From Deltaproteobacteria bacterium (lineage in GTDB: Bacteria; Desulfobacterota; Binatia; Binatales; Binataceae): 64,000 nt of DNA. Location of the stretch: NCBI GenBank assembly GCA_021780755.1, contig JAJXYF010000030.1, positions 1-64,000 on the forward strand, in the 5' to 3' direction. The stretch's first letter is position 1; each line of letters begins with the position of its first letter. Below the pieces are notes generated by a model. It had not been told where the DNA came from, made no database searches, and was given only the letters and a program-made list of their open reading frames with translations. This document shows, piece after piece, positions 35,588 to 46,299 of this stretch. Both the position numbers and the translations under genes were made by a program.

Positions 35588-36751
35588 TCAAAGCGATTGG
35601 TAGATGGCGTCGATCAACGCGCCGGCCCGCGGGTCGAGCAGGGGTTCGTTGCTCATCTGGTTCATCGAATAGCCGAAGCCGACCTTGGCGTCGGGGTCGG
35701 CAAAGCCGAGTGAGCCGCCAGCGCCGGGATGGCCGAAGGTATGAGCGTTGGGACCCATCTGCGCGCCGGGTTGTGAGAGCATGAAGCCGAGGCCGAAGCG
35801 CGTGGTGAGCGGCAAGACGGCATCGGGGCCGTTGGATTGCTCGGTGTAGCAGCGGGTGATTTCGCGCGAGCCAAAGAGCTTGACGCCATCAACTTCGCCA
35901 CCGCGGGCGAGCGCGCCGTAGATGCGGGCGAGCGCGCGGGCATTGGCGTGGCCGTTGGCGCCGGGGATTTCGGCACCACGCCAGCCGCGTCCGTTGGTGA
36001 TCTCGGGGGCGAAAATGGGGGGATTCAAGAGCGCCATCGCACCCACCGACGCGGGGTCTTTCATCATTTCGGCGAAGATGTTGCGTTCTCCCGGCTGGGG
36101 CGCCGGCGCGTAGATAATCTCGGCGACGCGCGGGTCGAATTCGGGGCCGATGCCGATAAAGGCCTCGGCGCCGAGGGGCTTGGCGATCTCGTCGCGAAAG
36201 TAGGTGCCCAAACTCTTGCCGCTGACGCGGCGCACGACCTCGCCGACCAGCCAGCCGAAGGTGATCGCGTGGTAACCGTGCTTCGTGCCCGGTGTCCACC
36301 ACGGCTCCTGGCGCGCGAGTTCAGTCGTCACCTTTTCCCAACTGTAGATGTCGTCGAGCTTGAGCGGCGCACGAATCGCGGCGAGGCCCGCCCGATGGTT
36401 GAGCAGCGCGCTGACGGGAATCGACCCTTTGCCACCGGCGGCGAACTCGGGCCAATACTTCGCGACCGGCGCGTCGAGATCGAGCTTGCCCTGGTCGGCG
36501 AGCCGATGCGCGCACATGGCGCAAAGCCCCTTGGTGGTGGACCAGACGTTGACGATGGTGTCGCGGTCCCACGGCCGGGTCTTCGCGGGGTCGGCATGAC
36601 CGGCCCAGAGATCGACGACGCATTTGCCGTCGATCACGACGGCGGCGGCGGCGCCGACTTCATCGCGCTGATCGAAGTTCTGGATGAAGGCGTCGCGGAC
36701 GCGGGAGAAGCGCGGATCGAATTGACCATTGACAGTCACTTTTGCGGGCAT
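35588..36751 (-). CDS. Serine hydrolase of the class C beta-lactamase/esterase family
   Basis: A 387-residue penicillin-binding-protein-like hydrolase. The SxxK nucleophile motif is STTK in VNVWSTTKGLCAM, and the second motif Tyr is in GTKHGYHAITFGWLVGEV. The third KTG-type motif is replaced by HPGAGGSLGFAD, as in EstB-type esterases rather than true beta-lactamases. No signal peptide is seen. The ATG at 36751 has AGGAG upstream. It is likely a cytoplasmic esterase or lactonase; it is not assigned as an antibiotic resistance gene. Confidence 0.88.
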   Translation of the reverse strand: MPAKVTVNGQFDPRFSRVRDAFIQNFDQRDEVGAAAAVVIDGKCVVDLWAGHADPAKTRPWDRDTIVNVWSTTKGLCAMCAHRLADQGKLDLDAPVAKYWPEFAAGGKGSIPVSALLNHRAGLAAIRAPLKLDDIYSWEKVTTELARQEPWWTPGTKHGYHAITFGWLVGEVVRRVSGKSLGTYFRDEIAKPLGAEAFIGIGPEFDPRVAEIIYAPAPQPGERNIFAEMMKDPASVGAMALLNPPIFAPEITNGRGWRGAEIPGANGHANARALARIYGALARGGEVDGVKLFGSREITRCYTEQSNGPDAVLPLTTRFGLGFMLSQPGAQMGPNAHTFGHPGAGGSLGFADPDAKVGFGYSMNQMSNEPLLDPRAGALIDAIYQSL

Positions 36752-37226
36752 GATGGACTCCTTGGCGCGGCCTGCAGTTTCCGCTGGGGGCTGATGTCAT
36801 CGCGAGGCACGAGCGACATCGGGTTTCATTGCGTTCGCATTCTACACGTTCGCGGCGATTTTTCACCGTCCCAAGATGAGCGGGACCGGGCCGCCAGCAA
36901 CGCCCAACGACGCCGGCGCGAGCGGCGCAATCGACAGCGCCGCTACGCTCGCGTTGCTCGGGCAGGCGGTTATGCGGAGGACGCCGCGGACCGTTGCGCA
37001 ATCCTTCTGACGCCGGTAGTTTTTTGTTACCGCGCTTCGCAACCAAAGACCCGGTCGTCCGTCTTATCTTTAGCGCGGTGGCCCATCGACATCGGCGAGA
37101 TGGCACAGGCATTGCTGCCTCCGAAACGTTTGATGAATTTGGGGGATCGCGCACATTAAATGTGCAATATTCCGTCAAGCGCGATGCAGGTGAAGTATAA
37201 ATGGGCGCTCGGCGTCGTGGGGCTGA
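36752..37226. other. Intergenic region between serine hydrolase and opgC-like gene
   Basis: The 475-base divergent gap holds no supportable full-length gene. Its features are a sigma-54-like site (37101-37116) and a 9-codon leader frame joined to the opgC-like start. Nothing else stands out. Confidence 0.5.
37101..37116 (+). promoter_or_regulatory. Candidate sigma-54 promoter for the opgC-like gene
   Basis: TGGCACAGGCATTGCT matches the sigma-54 consensus TGGCACG-R-NNN-TTGCW at all but one specified position, with the required 10 bases between GG (37102-37103) and GC (37114-37115). Transcription would start near 37127, 100 bases before the gene. Confidence 0.55.
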
Positions 37227-37230
37227 ATGA
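37201..37230 (+). CDS. Nine-residue leader ORF coupled to opgC-like gene
   Basis: ATG at 37201 encodes MGARRRGAE and stops at TGA 37228-37230, which overlaps the ATG of the next gene (37227) as ATGA. AGGTGA at about 37189 could serve it. The downstream gene has only a weak ribosome site of its own, so translational coupling is plausible. Too short to be sure it is translated. Confidence 0.3.
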   Translation: MGARRRGAE

Positions 37231-38378
37231 ACGATAACTCCGAGCGTGATTTGCGCCTGGACTTTTGTCGCGGCGTCGCGCTGATAATCATCTTCATCGA
37301 TCATGTGCCGGGCAATCCGCTGTCGAATTTGACGCTGCGGAACTTTTCATTTTGCGATGCGGCAGAAATCTTCGTGCTGATCTCGGGAATCGCGGCGTAT
37401 CTGGCCTATGGCTCACGGCTGGTTCGCTTTGGCTTCGCCGCGTGCGCGAAAGCGGTGGGCCGAAATTGCGTCAGAATCTACCTGGCTCATCTGCTGCTGA
37501 TCGTGATAATCGCGGGCCTGATGCTGTGGGCGGCGCGGCAATTCTCGTCGGGAACTGACTATATCGATTCGGTCAAACTGCAATGGCTGGTGGAAGATCC
37601 GTGGCGCGCCGTGGTGGCCGCGATGACGCTGGCGTACCTGCCGCGGCTGATGGATATCCTGCCGCTCTACATCCTGCTGCTGACGGTCGCACCGGCGATT
37701 ATTTACGTGGTCAAGCGCGACTACCGGATGGCGCTGCTGGCGTCGGCGACGGTTTATGCGCTCGCATGGGCATACGGCTGGAATTTGAGCGCCGATAAAT
37801 ATGGGCGCGAGTGGTATCTCAATCCGTTTACCTGGCAGTTCCTCTATACGATCGGGATCACGCTGTGCCATCTGAGCCGAACCGAGCCGCAGGCGCTGCC
37901 CTGGGGACGGCGATGGCTGTGGGCGGCGGTCGCGTTTCTGATCGTCACCGCGATCATCGCGTGGCCGTTAAATCAACTTGGGCTGACCCAGACGCGGCCG
38001 TTTTCATACATCTGGCCAGCCGACAAGACCTATCTTTCGCCGCTGCGCGTGATCAACGTATTGGCGCTGCTGTATGTATTCGCGTATCTCGTTTCGCCGC
38101 GCGCCCAATGGCTCAAGAAGGGAATCGGCGCCCTGTGTATTTCATGCGGGCGACACTCGCTGACGGTCTATGGGATGGGTCTGGTGCTGAGCTGCATCGG
38201 CTACGTGGTGATTCAGGAGAGCGGGGCGCGAATGGTCGCGAACCTGGCGGTGAACATCCTCGGCATCGCGATACTCATGCTGACCGCCGCGCTGCTCGAC
38301 CGCCGCAGCGCGGCCCGGCGCGGCGCGATTTCGCCGGCAGCGATGGGTATCCGGCCGTCGGACGGCGCGGTCGCCTAG
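37227..38378 (+). CDS. OpgC-like membrane acyltransferase
   Basis: A 383-residue polytopic inner-membrane protein with about ten helices. The start RDLRLDFCRGVALIIIFIDHVPGNPLS matches the OpgC family, with the conserved His of the HVPxN segment, followed by NFSFCDAAEIFVLISGIAAYLAYG. OpgC proteins succinylate osmoregulated periplasmic glucans; related members may act on other envelope glycans. No opgG or opgH genes are in the window. A sigma-54-like site and a possible leader ORF lie upstream, suggesting regulated expression. Confidence 0.85.
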   Translation: MNDNSERDLRLDFCRGVALIIIFIDHVPGNPLSNLTLRNFSFCDAAEIFVLISGIAAYLAYGSRLVRFGFAACAKAVGRNCVRIYLAHLLLIVIIAGLMLWAARQFSSGTDYIDSVKLQWLVEDPWRAVVAAMTLAYLPRLMDILPLYILLLTVAPAIIYVVKRDYRMALLASATVYALAWAYGWNLSADKYGREWYLNPFTWQFLYTIGITLCHLSRTEPQALPWGRRWLWAAVAFLIVTAIIAWPLNQLGLTQTRPFSYIWPADKTYLSPLRVINVLALLYVFAYLVSPRAQWLKKGIGALCISCGRHSLTVYGMGLVLSCIGYVVIQESGARMVANLAVNILGIAILMLTAALLDRRSAARRGAISPAAMGIRPSDGAVA

Positions 38379-38388
38379 TCGAACGAAG

Positions 38389-38817
38389 TCACGCGAAGGT
38401 TCCATCGGGATAATCTGGAAAGCGGGTAATCCCCTCCTGCAGCTTGAGCCACGGCTGCCCCTCTGAGCACCAGATGCTGAAGGTCGGCCTGACCGCGTTG
38501 CGGTCGTCGAACGTTCCACCCATCATCGAGCGAATCCCGGGAAAACGGTCGAGCGTGATCGACACGGCGGAGCCGCAGACCGGGCAAAAGTGACGCCGCA
38601 ACCGCTGTCCGTCGGTCTCGAATTCGTAGGTTGCCAGTTGGCCCTCGATGGTGACGGCGTCTTTCGGGAACACCACGCCAATCAGGAAAGCTGAGCCCGA
38701 TTGTCGTTGACAACGGCGGCATTGGCATAGCCCGATCGAGGCCGGCGCGCCTTGATAACGGTAACGCACCGCGCCGCACAGACATCCGCCGGTCCCGCCG
38801 GAATTCGCATCCGCCAT
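38389..38817 (-). CDS. GFA/CENP-V-domain zinc protein
   Basis: A 142-residue protein of the GFA (glutathione-dependent formaldehyde-activating enzyme-like) family. The zinc-binding cysteines are GGCLCGAVRY, LCQCRRCQR and HFCPVCGSA, in the order of the family fold. The formaldehyde activity of the founding enzyme is disputed and does not carry over to most members, so function is open. AGGAGG precedes the ATG at 38817. It is convergent with the opgC-like gene, 10 bases apart. Confidence 0.9.
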   Translation of the reverse strand: MADANSGGTGGCLCGAVRYRYQGAPASIGLCQCRRCQRQSGSAFLIGVVFPKDAVTIEGQLATYEFETDGQRLRRHFCPVCGSAVSITLDRFPGIRSMMGGTFDDRNAVRPTFSIWCSEGQPWLKLQEGITRFPDYPDGTFA

Positions 38818-38917
38818 GGATTTCCTCCTGCGATTGCGCGGTGCTGACGGAGAGCGGAATCAATCAGACGGCAATCAGACGGCCAGCAGTGCCCTACGTG
38901 CGTGATCGGACCGCGCG

Positions 38918-39769
38918 TCACTTGGCCGGCATCTCCTGCTTGATGTCACCGATCTGGACCCGCAGTTTCGCTATGTAATCCTGCTGCATCTGAGACTGTT
39001 TCTCGAGATCGAAGCGGGTCACATTCCAGTCAGGCTCATCGGAATTGTCGGGCGCGGCGGCGTGATTCGAGGCGGGTTGAGCGCCGCCGCATTGATCGAG
39101 CGGGGTTTCCTCTTCCTTGCATTCGTTGAGCTGAGCGCGCTCGTCCTGCAGGCGCGCGATGGTCTGGCGCTGCTCGACGAGATCGTCACGGACGGCCTGG
39201 TCGTGCTGCATTTCCTTCTGCCGATGGGCCGCGAACTCCAACGTAGCGGCCCCGGCCGCGCCAAAGTAGCCGGCACCCTCGGCGCCCTGCGTGGTCCCGG
39301 TGACGAGGCCTCCGGCCACCGCACCCAGCATCCCGCCCGCCGCCGTCCGTGCGGCGCTATCGACGAGCGGCGGCATCCCGCGCAGCACGCAGGCCGGCGT
39401 GGTATGGTCTTCGACCTCGACCGCCTCGCCGGTGACCGTAACGGCAGTGCCGGCGTCATTGTCGTCGGCGTGCACGCCGATGACGGCGTCGGCATCGCGT
39501 GGATACTGCTGCATCGCGAGCGCCCGGAGCCGGTTCTCCATCGTCGAATCGCCCTGGTCGACCGTCGCCCGCGCAAATGGCTCGGTCACGTTGATCGGAC
39601 CGAGGTCGCGATAACATTGCTCGGACAGGTTTTCGCTGGTGACGTAGATATAGCGGTTGGGATTGGCGGCGCGCGGCGGTTCGACCTGCGACGCGCAGGC
39701 CGCCGCGAGTAACAGAATCGCTATCAGGCTCCGCCGCGCCTGCGCTGTCATCGATTTCACGTTGCCCAT
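38918..39769 (-). CDS. Lipoprotein with glycine zipper and coiled-coil tail
   Basis: A 283-residue putative lipoprotein: the N-terminal SLIAILLLAAAC is a signal peptide ending in a lipobox. The mature N-terminal domain contains YVTSENLSEQCYRDLGPINVTEPFA and a DADAVIGVHADD segment reminiscent of the YbjQ-type fold. A Gly/Ala-rich stretch (GGMLGAVAGGLVTGTTQGAEG) looks like a glycine zipper. The C-terminal third, with DLVEQRQTIARLQDERAQL and KQSQMQQDYIAKLRVQI, is predicted coiled coil. No named family is recognised. The start could also be the ATG six codons later (39751); neither has a clear ribosome site. Confidence 0.7.
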   Translation of the reverse strand: MGNVKSMTAQARRSLIAILLLAAACASQVEPPRAANPNRYIYVTSENLSEQCYRDLGPINVTEPFARATVDQGDSTMENRLRALAMQQYPRDADAVIGVHADDNDAGTAVTVTGEAVEVEDHTTPACVLRGMPPLVDSAARTAAGGMLGAVAGGLVTGTTQGAEGAGYFGAAGAATLEFAAHRQKEMQHDQAVRDDLVEQRQTIARLQDERAQLNECKEEETPLDQCGGAQPASNHAAAPDNSDEPDWNVTRFDLEKQSQMQQDYIAKLRVQIGDIKQEMPAK

Positions 39770-39959
39770 TAGCTAACACGTCGTGCGGGTCGCCGTCACC
39801 CTTGCGGCGACGGACGCGCGCTCCCTTGCATGACGAATCAGCGCCGGTGCAGGTTACGGTCTCGTGCGAAAAATCGCTCGCTATGCGGAGCGGAAACCCC
39901 TGAGAATCGGAAAAGGAGGCCCGCGCGATTAGCCTAATCTGTAGCCGGGACTTTAGGGG

Positions 39960-40721
39960 TTAGAGGCCGAGGAGGGCGGGAAGTTCGGAGAGGTCTGCGA
40001 TAGTGAAATGGGGCTGCGGGATGCCGTCGGGGACGGTAGCGGCGCCCTTGCTGATCCATGCGGTACGCATCCCGACGCGTTGCGGGCCCTCGACGTCTTC
40101 ACGCGGGGTATCGCCGACGAAGAGCACGTCGGGCGCGTCGAGGCGGAGCATCTCGAGCATCCGGCGGTAGATTTGCGGATTTGGTTTGCGCAGGCCGACT
40201 TCGGCCGAGATGATGACCGCCTCGAAGAGATGGGCGACGCCGGTGTCGTCGAGGACCTCGCGGCCACATCGGGTGTCGTCGAAATTGGAGAGCAGGCCTA
40301 CCCGGTAATGCGAGGCGACGTGCGCAACCGCCGCGACCCGTGCCGCCGGCGCCCAGGTAACGCCACGCACCCCGTCCATGTGGACGCGCGTCAGTTCCTC
40401 AGCGAAAGTCAGGCGCGCTTCGCCGTCGAGTTCGGGCGAGAGACGTTCGAGCGTGCGCACGAAGCGCTCGGCACAGCTGATCTCGATACCGTGAAGCTCA
40501 CGCTCCGCGATGATTTCGTCGATCACCCCATGATAGACCTCGACGAAGCGATCGCGGTCGAAGCGCGCACCCAGGCGCTGATCAAGGATTGGGAAGACCC
40601 ACGGGATGGTGGTGTGGATCTGGCGCCCGCCGACCTCCATCAGCGGCAGCCGGTCAGGCTCCCACTTGACGATGGTGTCGAAGAGGTCGAAAACGACTGC
40701 CTTAAAATCAGCCTTAGCCAT
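39960..40721 (-). CDS. HAD-superfamily hydrolase
   Basis: A 253-residue haloacid-dehalogenase-type phosphatase. Motif I is VFDLFDTIVKW (nucleophile and acid Asp), motif II the Ser in LLSNFDDT, then a conserved Lys region GLRKPNPQIY, and motif IV FVGDTPREDVEGPQRVGM. A helical cap between motifs I and II marks subclass IA. Substrate unknown. It overlaps the end of the upstream membrane-protein gene by 8 bases, so the two are co-transcribed on the minus strand. Confidence 0.9.
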   Translation of the reverse strand: MAKADFKAVVFDLFDTIVKWEPDRLPLMEVGGRQIHTTIPWVFPILDQRLGARFDRDRFVEVYHGVIDEIIAERELHGIEISCAERFVRTLERLSPELDGEARLTFAEELTRVHMDGVRGVTWAPAARVAAVAHVASHYRVGLLSNFDDTRCGREVLDDTGVAHLFEAVIISAEVGLRKPNPQIYRRMLEMLRLDAPDVLFVGDTPREDVEGPQRVGMRTAWISKGAATVPDGIPQPHFTIADLSELPALLGL

Positions 40722-41184
40722 TGGGGGTCAGCGCTTTCACGCTCGTGAACAGAGCGGACAGATTGAGCACCATCACGCCGACGTTGAGCATCACGGACAG
40801 GCGATGGAGGCGGTCGAATTCGGCGCGACGTGCGGGATCGGGATTCTGATCCTCGACGACGGTGCGCACGGCGTCCACTTGGGGACGGACGATCATGCCA
40901 GCGTAGATGCTGAAGCCGAGGGCCACGGTCAGCGCGAGCGCCGACAGACCCCACCATAAGCGCGGGGGCCGTTCGACCGCGAAATAAATTGCCAGTACGA
41001 AGGCGATCAGGCCGGCGACATAGCCAAGTACGTAGTAGCGCGGAAAGACGCCGGCGACGAGTTTGCCGGCTTCGGATATCGGCAGCAGGGTGAACACCAC
41101 CGGAGCGATGATGGCGGTGAAGAAAATCATGCCGCCGAGCCAGCAGACCAGGGCGAGCATATAGACGAAGATTGCTATGACCAT
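40714..41184 (-). CDS. DUF4149-like four-helix membrane protein
   Basis: A 156-residue inner-membrane protein with four hydrophobic helices. The first (FVYMLALVCWLGGMIFFTAII, then APVVFTLLP) has the W-GG-FF-AP pattern of the DUF4149/TMEM205-like group, whose function is unknown. The ATG at 41184 starts right at the first helix; the frame extends upstream into the DUF2203 gene region without homology. It ends 8 bases inside the HAD gene. Confidence 0.72.
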   Translation of the reverse strand: MVIAIFVYMLALVCWLGGMIFFTAIIAPVVFTLLPISEAGKLVAGVFPRYYVLGYVAGLIAFVLAIYFAVERPPRLWWGLSALALTVALGFSIYAGMIVRPQVDAVRTVVEDQNPDPARRAEFDRLHRLSVMLNVGVMVLNLSALFTSVKALTPNG

Positions 41185-41224
41185 GAGGTGATCCGGGGGA
41201 GCCTGCGTGCGGGTGAAGGAGCGG

Positions 41225-41650
41225 TCAATTGAGATACGTTCCGCGGGCGCCGGGCAGCGGTTGCCGATCGCCGAAGCCGCTGTCGATTCGATGCCAAGTG
41301 GTGACGCGCGGTTCACCGAATTGCCAGCAGAGGAAGACCACCTCGTCGCCGAGTTCGGAGGGGAAGTCAACCAGGCCGAGGTCGATGTCCTTGAGGAGAC
41401 ATCCCAATGATTCGATCTGGCTGGCGATTTCGGCCATGCGAGTGGTCACCGGGCGCAATTCGGGGTGGATTTCGATTATTTGCGACAGGCGCATCGAGTT
41501 CACGTTTTCGTCGACGCGGACGAGTTCCCGGATGCGATCGCGCAAGGTGGCGGCTTGGCTCTGGAGGTCGCGAATCAGCACTTCAAGCGTAGGAATAAGC
41601 GCGTCGGCGTCGCTGCTGCTGAATAGTTTTTCGAACTGGTGCGTGGACAA
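41225..41650 (-). CDS. DUF2203-family protein
   Basis: A 141-residue DUF2203 protein, uncharacterised. It has a mostly helical N-terminal half (FSSSDADALIPTLEVLIRDLQ) and a C-terminal GLVDFPSELGDEVVFLCWQFGEPRVTTWH with GDRQPLPG, which is the family signature. It starts with TTG at 41650. It heads a minus-strand unit with the DUF4149-like and HAD genes. The first 36 codons plus the upstream region have a second, degenerate copy at about 41865-42093. Confidence 0.85.
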   Translation of the reverse strand: MSTHQFEKLFSSSDADALIPTLEVLIRDLQSQAATLRDRIRELVRVDENVNSMRLSQIIEIHPELRPVTTRMAEIASQIESLGCLLKDIDLGLVDFPSELGDEVVFLCWQFGEPRVTTWHRIDSGFGDRQPLPGARGTYLN

Positions 41651-42093
41651 TTCCGCCTCACTGGCATAGCGCGCCGCCGCCGGCCTGATTGGGTCTGTTG
41701 GACGAGGTAGAAAAAGCCGCCTTCTGACCCGATCTTTATATTACGTTAAATTCTGGCGGTGGGGAAAGATCGGCCTGTCGGCACAGAAAGATCCCGGAAG
41801 ATGACGTACGCCGCCCTGGTGCCTGCCCTGAACTTGCAGCTATCTAAATCGGCTAGCGTCTTCACAAGGTGGCGGCTTGGGACTGTAGGTCACGAATCAG
41901 CACTTCAAGAGTCGGAATAAGCGCATCGGCGTCACTGGTGCTGAAGAGATTCTTGAACCGGTGCGCGGACAATTCCACCGCGCTGGCATGGCGCGCGCCG
42001 CCGGGCGTGATTAGGTTTGTTGGACGAGGTAGGAAAAAGCCGCCTTGTCCTTACCCCGGCCCTATATTACGTTGAATTCTGGCGGTGGGGAAA
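41543..42093. repeat. Duplicated DUF2203 gene start and promoter region
   Basis: About 225 bases at 41543-41768 are repeated in the same orientation at 41865-42093, with scattered substitutions. The unit covers the first 36 codons of the DUF2203 gene and roughly 115 bases upstream, ending with the shared TTCTGGCGGTGGGGAAAG. The intervening 96 bases show nothing recognisable. Together this accounts for the 489-base gap before lon. Confidence 0.85.
41862..41972 (-). pseudogene. Truncated second copy of the DUF2203 gene start
   Basis: TTG at 41972 opens a 36-codon frame that matches the intact DUF2203 N-terminus (ADALIPTLEVLIRDLQSQAA is identical) and meets TGA at once where the duplication ends. 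Substitutions are mostly near its start (SAHRFKNLFSTS against STHQFEKLFSSS). It is a remnant, or at most encodes a 36-residue peptide. Confidence 0.8.
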
Positions 42094-42139
42094 GTGTGGA
42101 CGGCAGATCGTCGTCCAGGCACGCGGGTGGCGCATATCT

Positions 42140-44557
<2,418 letters not shown>

Positions 44558-44818
44558 GCGCGGGTCCGGCGGATCCGCGGAAACGATCTCGCGATCGCGT
44601 CGGCGACGGCTAACCATCGCCCAAATCGGCGCGGCGGTTGACTGGCACACTCACGCTCCATAAATCAGTTGCACTCGCAGTCGCGCGCGGCGGGGTCGTA
44701 TCGCGGCCACGCCCTGAACGACTGCGCATCAAGGGATAACGCATGAGCCTGGCGGAGGCGGAATGACACGGGCGGCGGCGCCGAATCGGTATCGACGCGA
44801 AGACGGGATGGCGGGCAC

Positions 44819-46291
44819 ATGAAGGTCGCGAGCGTCGCGCTTATCGCTGCGGAAATCGGACCTTGGGCGAAGGCGGGCGGCCTCGCCGACGTGATCGGCG
44901 CGCTGCCGCAGGCACTCGCGCGACAAGGCGTCGCGACCAGCGTGATCGTGCCGGGCTATCGCGCACTGCTCGAAAAGCTCGCGACCACGGTCGTCGCCGA
45001 CGGACTCGGAATCGTGATGGGTGCGGTGCGCGAACCGTTTCGGATTCTGCGCGCGGACGGCACGGGCGGCGTCGCGATTTACCTCATCGAACATCCGGGC
45101 TTCTTCGATCGCGATGGGATTTACGGCGATCGGGGAGAGGCCTACCCCGACAACAATCGCCGGTACATTTTTTTCGGACGCGCCGCGATGGCCGCCGCCG
45201 ATCTGATTCGGCCCGACGTCCTGCATGCGCATGACTGGCACGCCGCGGCCGCCGCGATCGCGATGCGCGCCGACCCCGGCTTGCGCGACAGGTTCTCTTC
45301 GACCCTGTCGGTCTTCACGATTCATAACCTCGCGTACCAGGGAGTGCTGACGCCGGCCGAATTTCCGCTGCTCGGAATCGGGTCGTCGTGGTTCAGCGTG
45401 GAATACCTGGAGTTCTGGGGCGACGCCAATTTGATGAAGGGCGCGATCGTGCTGGCCGACGGCGTCTCCACCGTCAGCCCGACCTATGCCAACGAAGTCG
45501 CGCACGACATTGCGCTGGGTTTTGGCCTCGACGGCGTGTTGCGCGACAAGGGCGACCGCTTTTGCGGGATTCTCAACGGCGCCGATTACGCCGAGTGGGA
45601 CCCCGCGCGCGACCGCTATATCCCGAAGCCCTACTCGCCGCAAAACCGCGCACACAAGAAACTCTGCCTCGACGTCTTGCGCGACGACTTGCATCTGCCA
45701 CATCCGCCGAAATCGGAACCGGTGCCGATGATCGGGATGGTCACGCGGATGACCGCGCAGAAAGGGATTGACCTGCTGGCCGAGGCGCTCGACGATATGA
45801 TGGCGCTGAATCTGCAGTTGGTGATGCTGTCGAGCGGAGATCCGGCGCTGGAACGCATTTTCCAGGACGCCGAGCGCAGCTACCCGGATCGCATGCGCGT
45901 GATCCTGGGCTTCGACGACACCATGGCCCATCGGATACAGGCGGGTTCGAACATGTTCCTGATGCCGTCGCGATTCGAGCCGTGCGGCCTGACGCAGATG
46001 TATGCGCTCAAGTACGGCACCGTGCCGGTGGTGCGCGCGACCGGCGGCTTGCGCGATACGGTAAGCGAATTCGATCCGAAAACGATGACCGGCAACGGCT
46101 TCCTCTTCGCGCCCTTCACGGCGGCCGCGCTGATCGCCGCGCTGCGGCGCGCGATCGCGGTTTACGCGCGGCCCAACAAATGGAGCCGGCTGATGGGCAA
46201 TTGCTTCAAGTCGGAATTTTCATGGGATCGCGCCGCGACTGAGTATCTGGAATGGTTCGAACGGCTGCGGGGCGACCGCACCACCGTGTGA
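44819..46291 (+). CDS. glgA: Glycogen synthase (ADP-glucose type)
   Basis: A GT5-family glycosyltransferase of 490 residues that extends alpha-1,4-glucan from ADP-glucose. The nucleotide-sugar motif KxGGL is present as WAKAGGLADVIGALP near the N-terminus. The C-terminal domain carries MVTRMTAQKGIDLL, the catalytic-type MPSRFEPCGLTQMYALKYGTVPVV, and RATGGLRDTV. Length is typical. It is the only glycogen gene in the window. RNase HI follows eight bases after its stop, possibly in the same transcript. Confidence 0.95.
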   Translation: MKVASVALIAAEIGPWAKAGGLADVIGALPQALARQGVATSVIVPGYRALLEKLATTVVADGLGIVMGAVREPFRILRADGTGGVAIYLIEHPGFFDRDGIYGDRGEAYPDNNRRYIFFGRAAMAAADLIRPDVLHAHDWHAAAAAIAMRADPGLRDRFSSTLSVFTIHNLAYQGVLTPAEFPLLGIGSSWFSVEYLEFWGDANLMKGAIVLADGVSTVSPTYANEVAHDIALGFGLDGVLRDKGDRFCGILNGADYAEWDPARDRYIPKPYSPQNRAHKKLCLDVLRDDLHLPHPPKSEPVPMIGMVTRMTAQKGIDLLAEALDDMMALNLQLVMLSSGDPALERIFQDAERSYPDRMRVILGFDDTMAHRIQAGSNMFLMPSRFEPCGLTQMYALKYGTVPVVRATGGLRDTVSEFDPKTMTGNGFLFAPFTAAALIAALRRAIAVYARPNKWSRLMGNCFKSEFSWDRAATEYLEWFERLRGDRTTV

Positions 46292-46299
46292 AGGGGACG

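Noticed and set aside
35588-36751. Beta-lactamase resistance gene
   Set aside because: STTK is present, but the KTG-type motif and a signal peptide are missing; esterase-type serine hydrolase is more likely.
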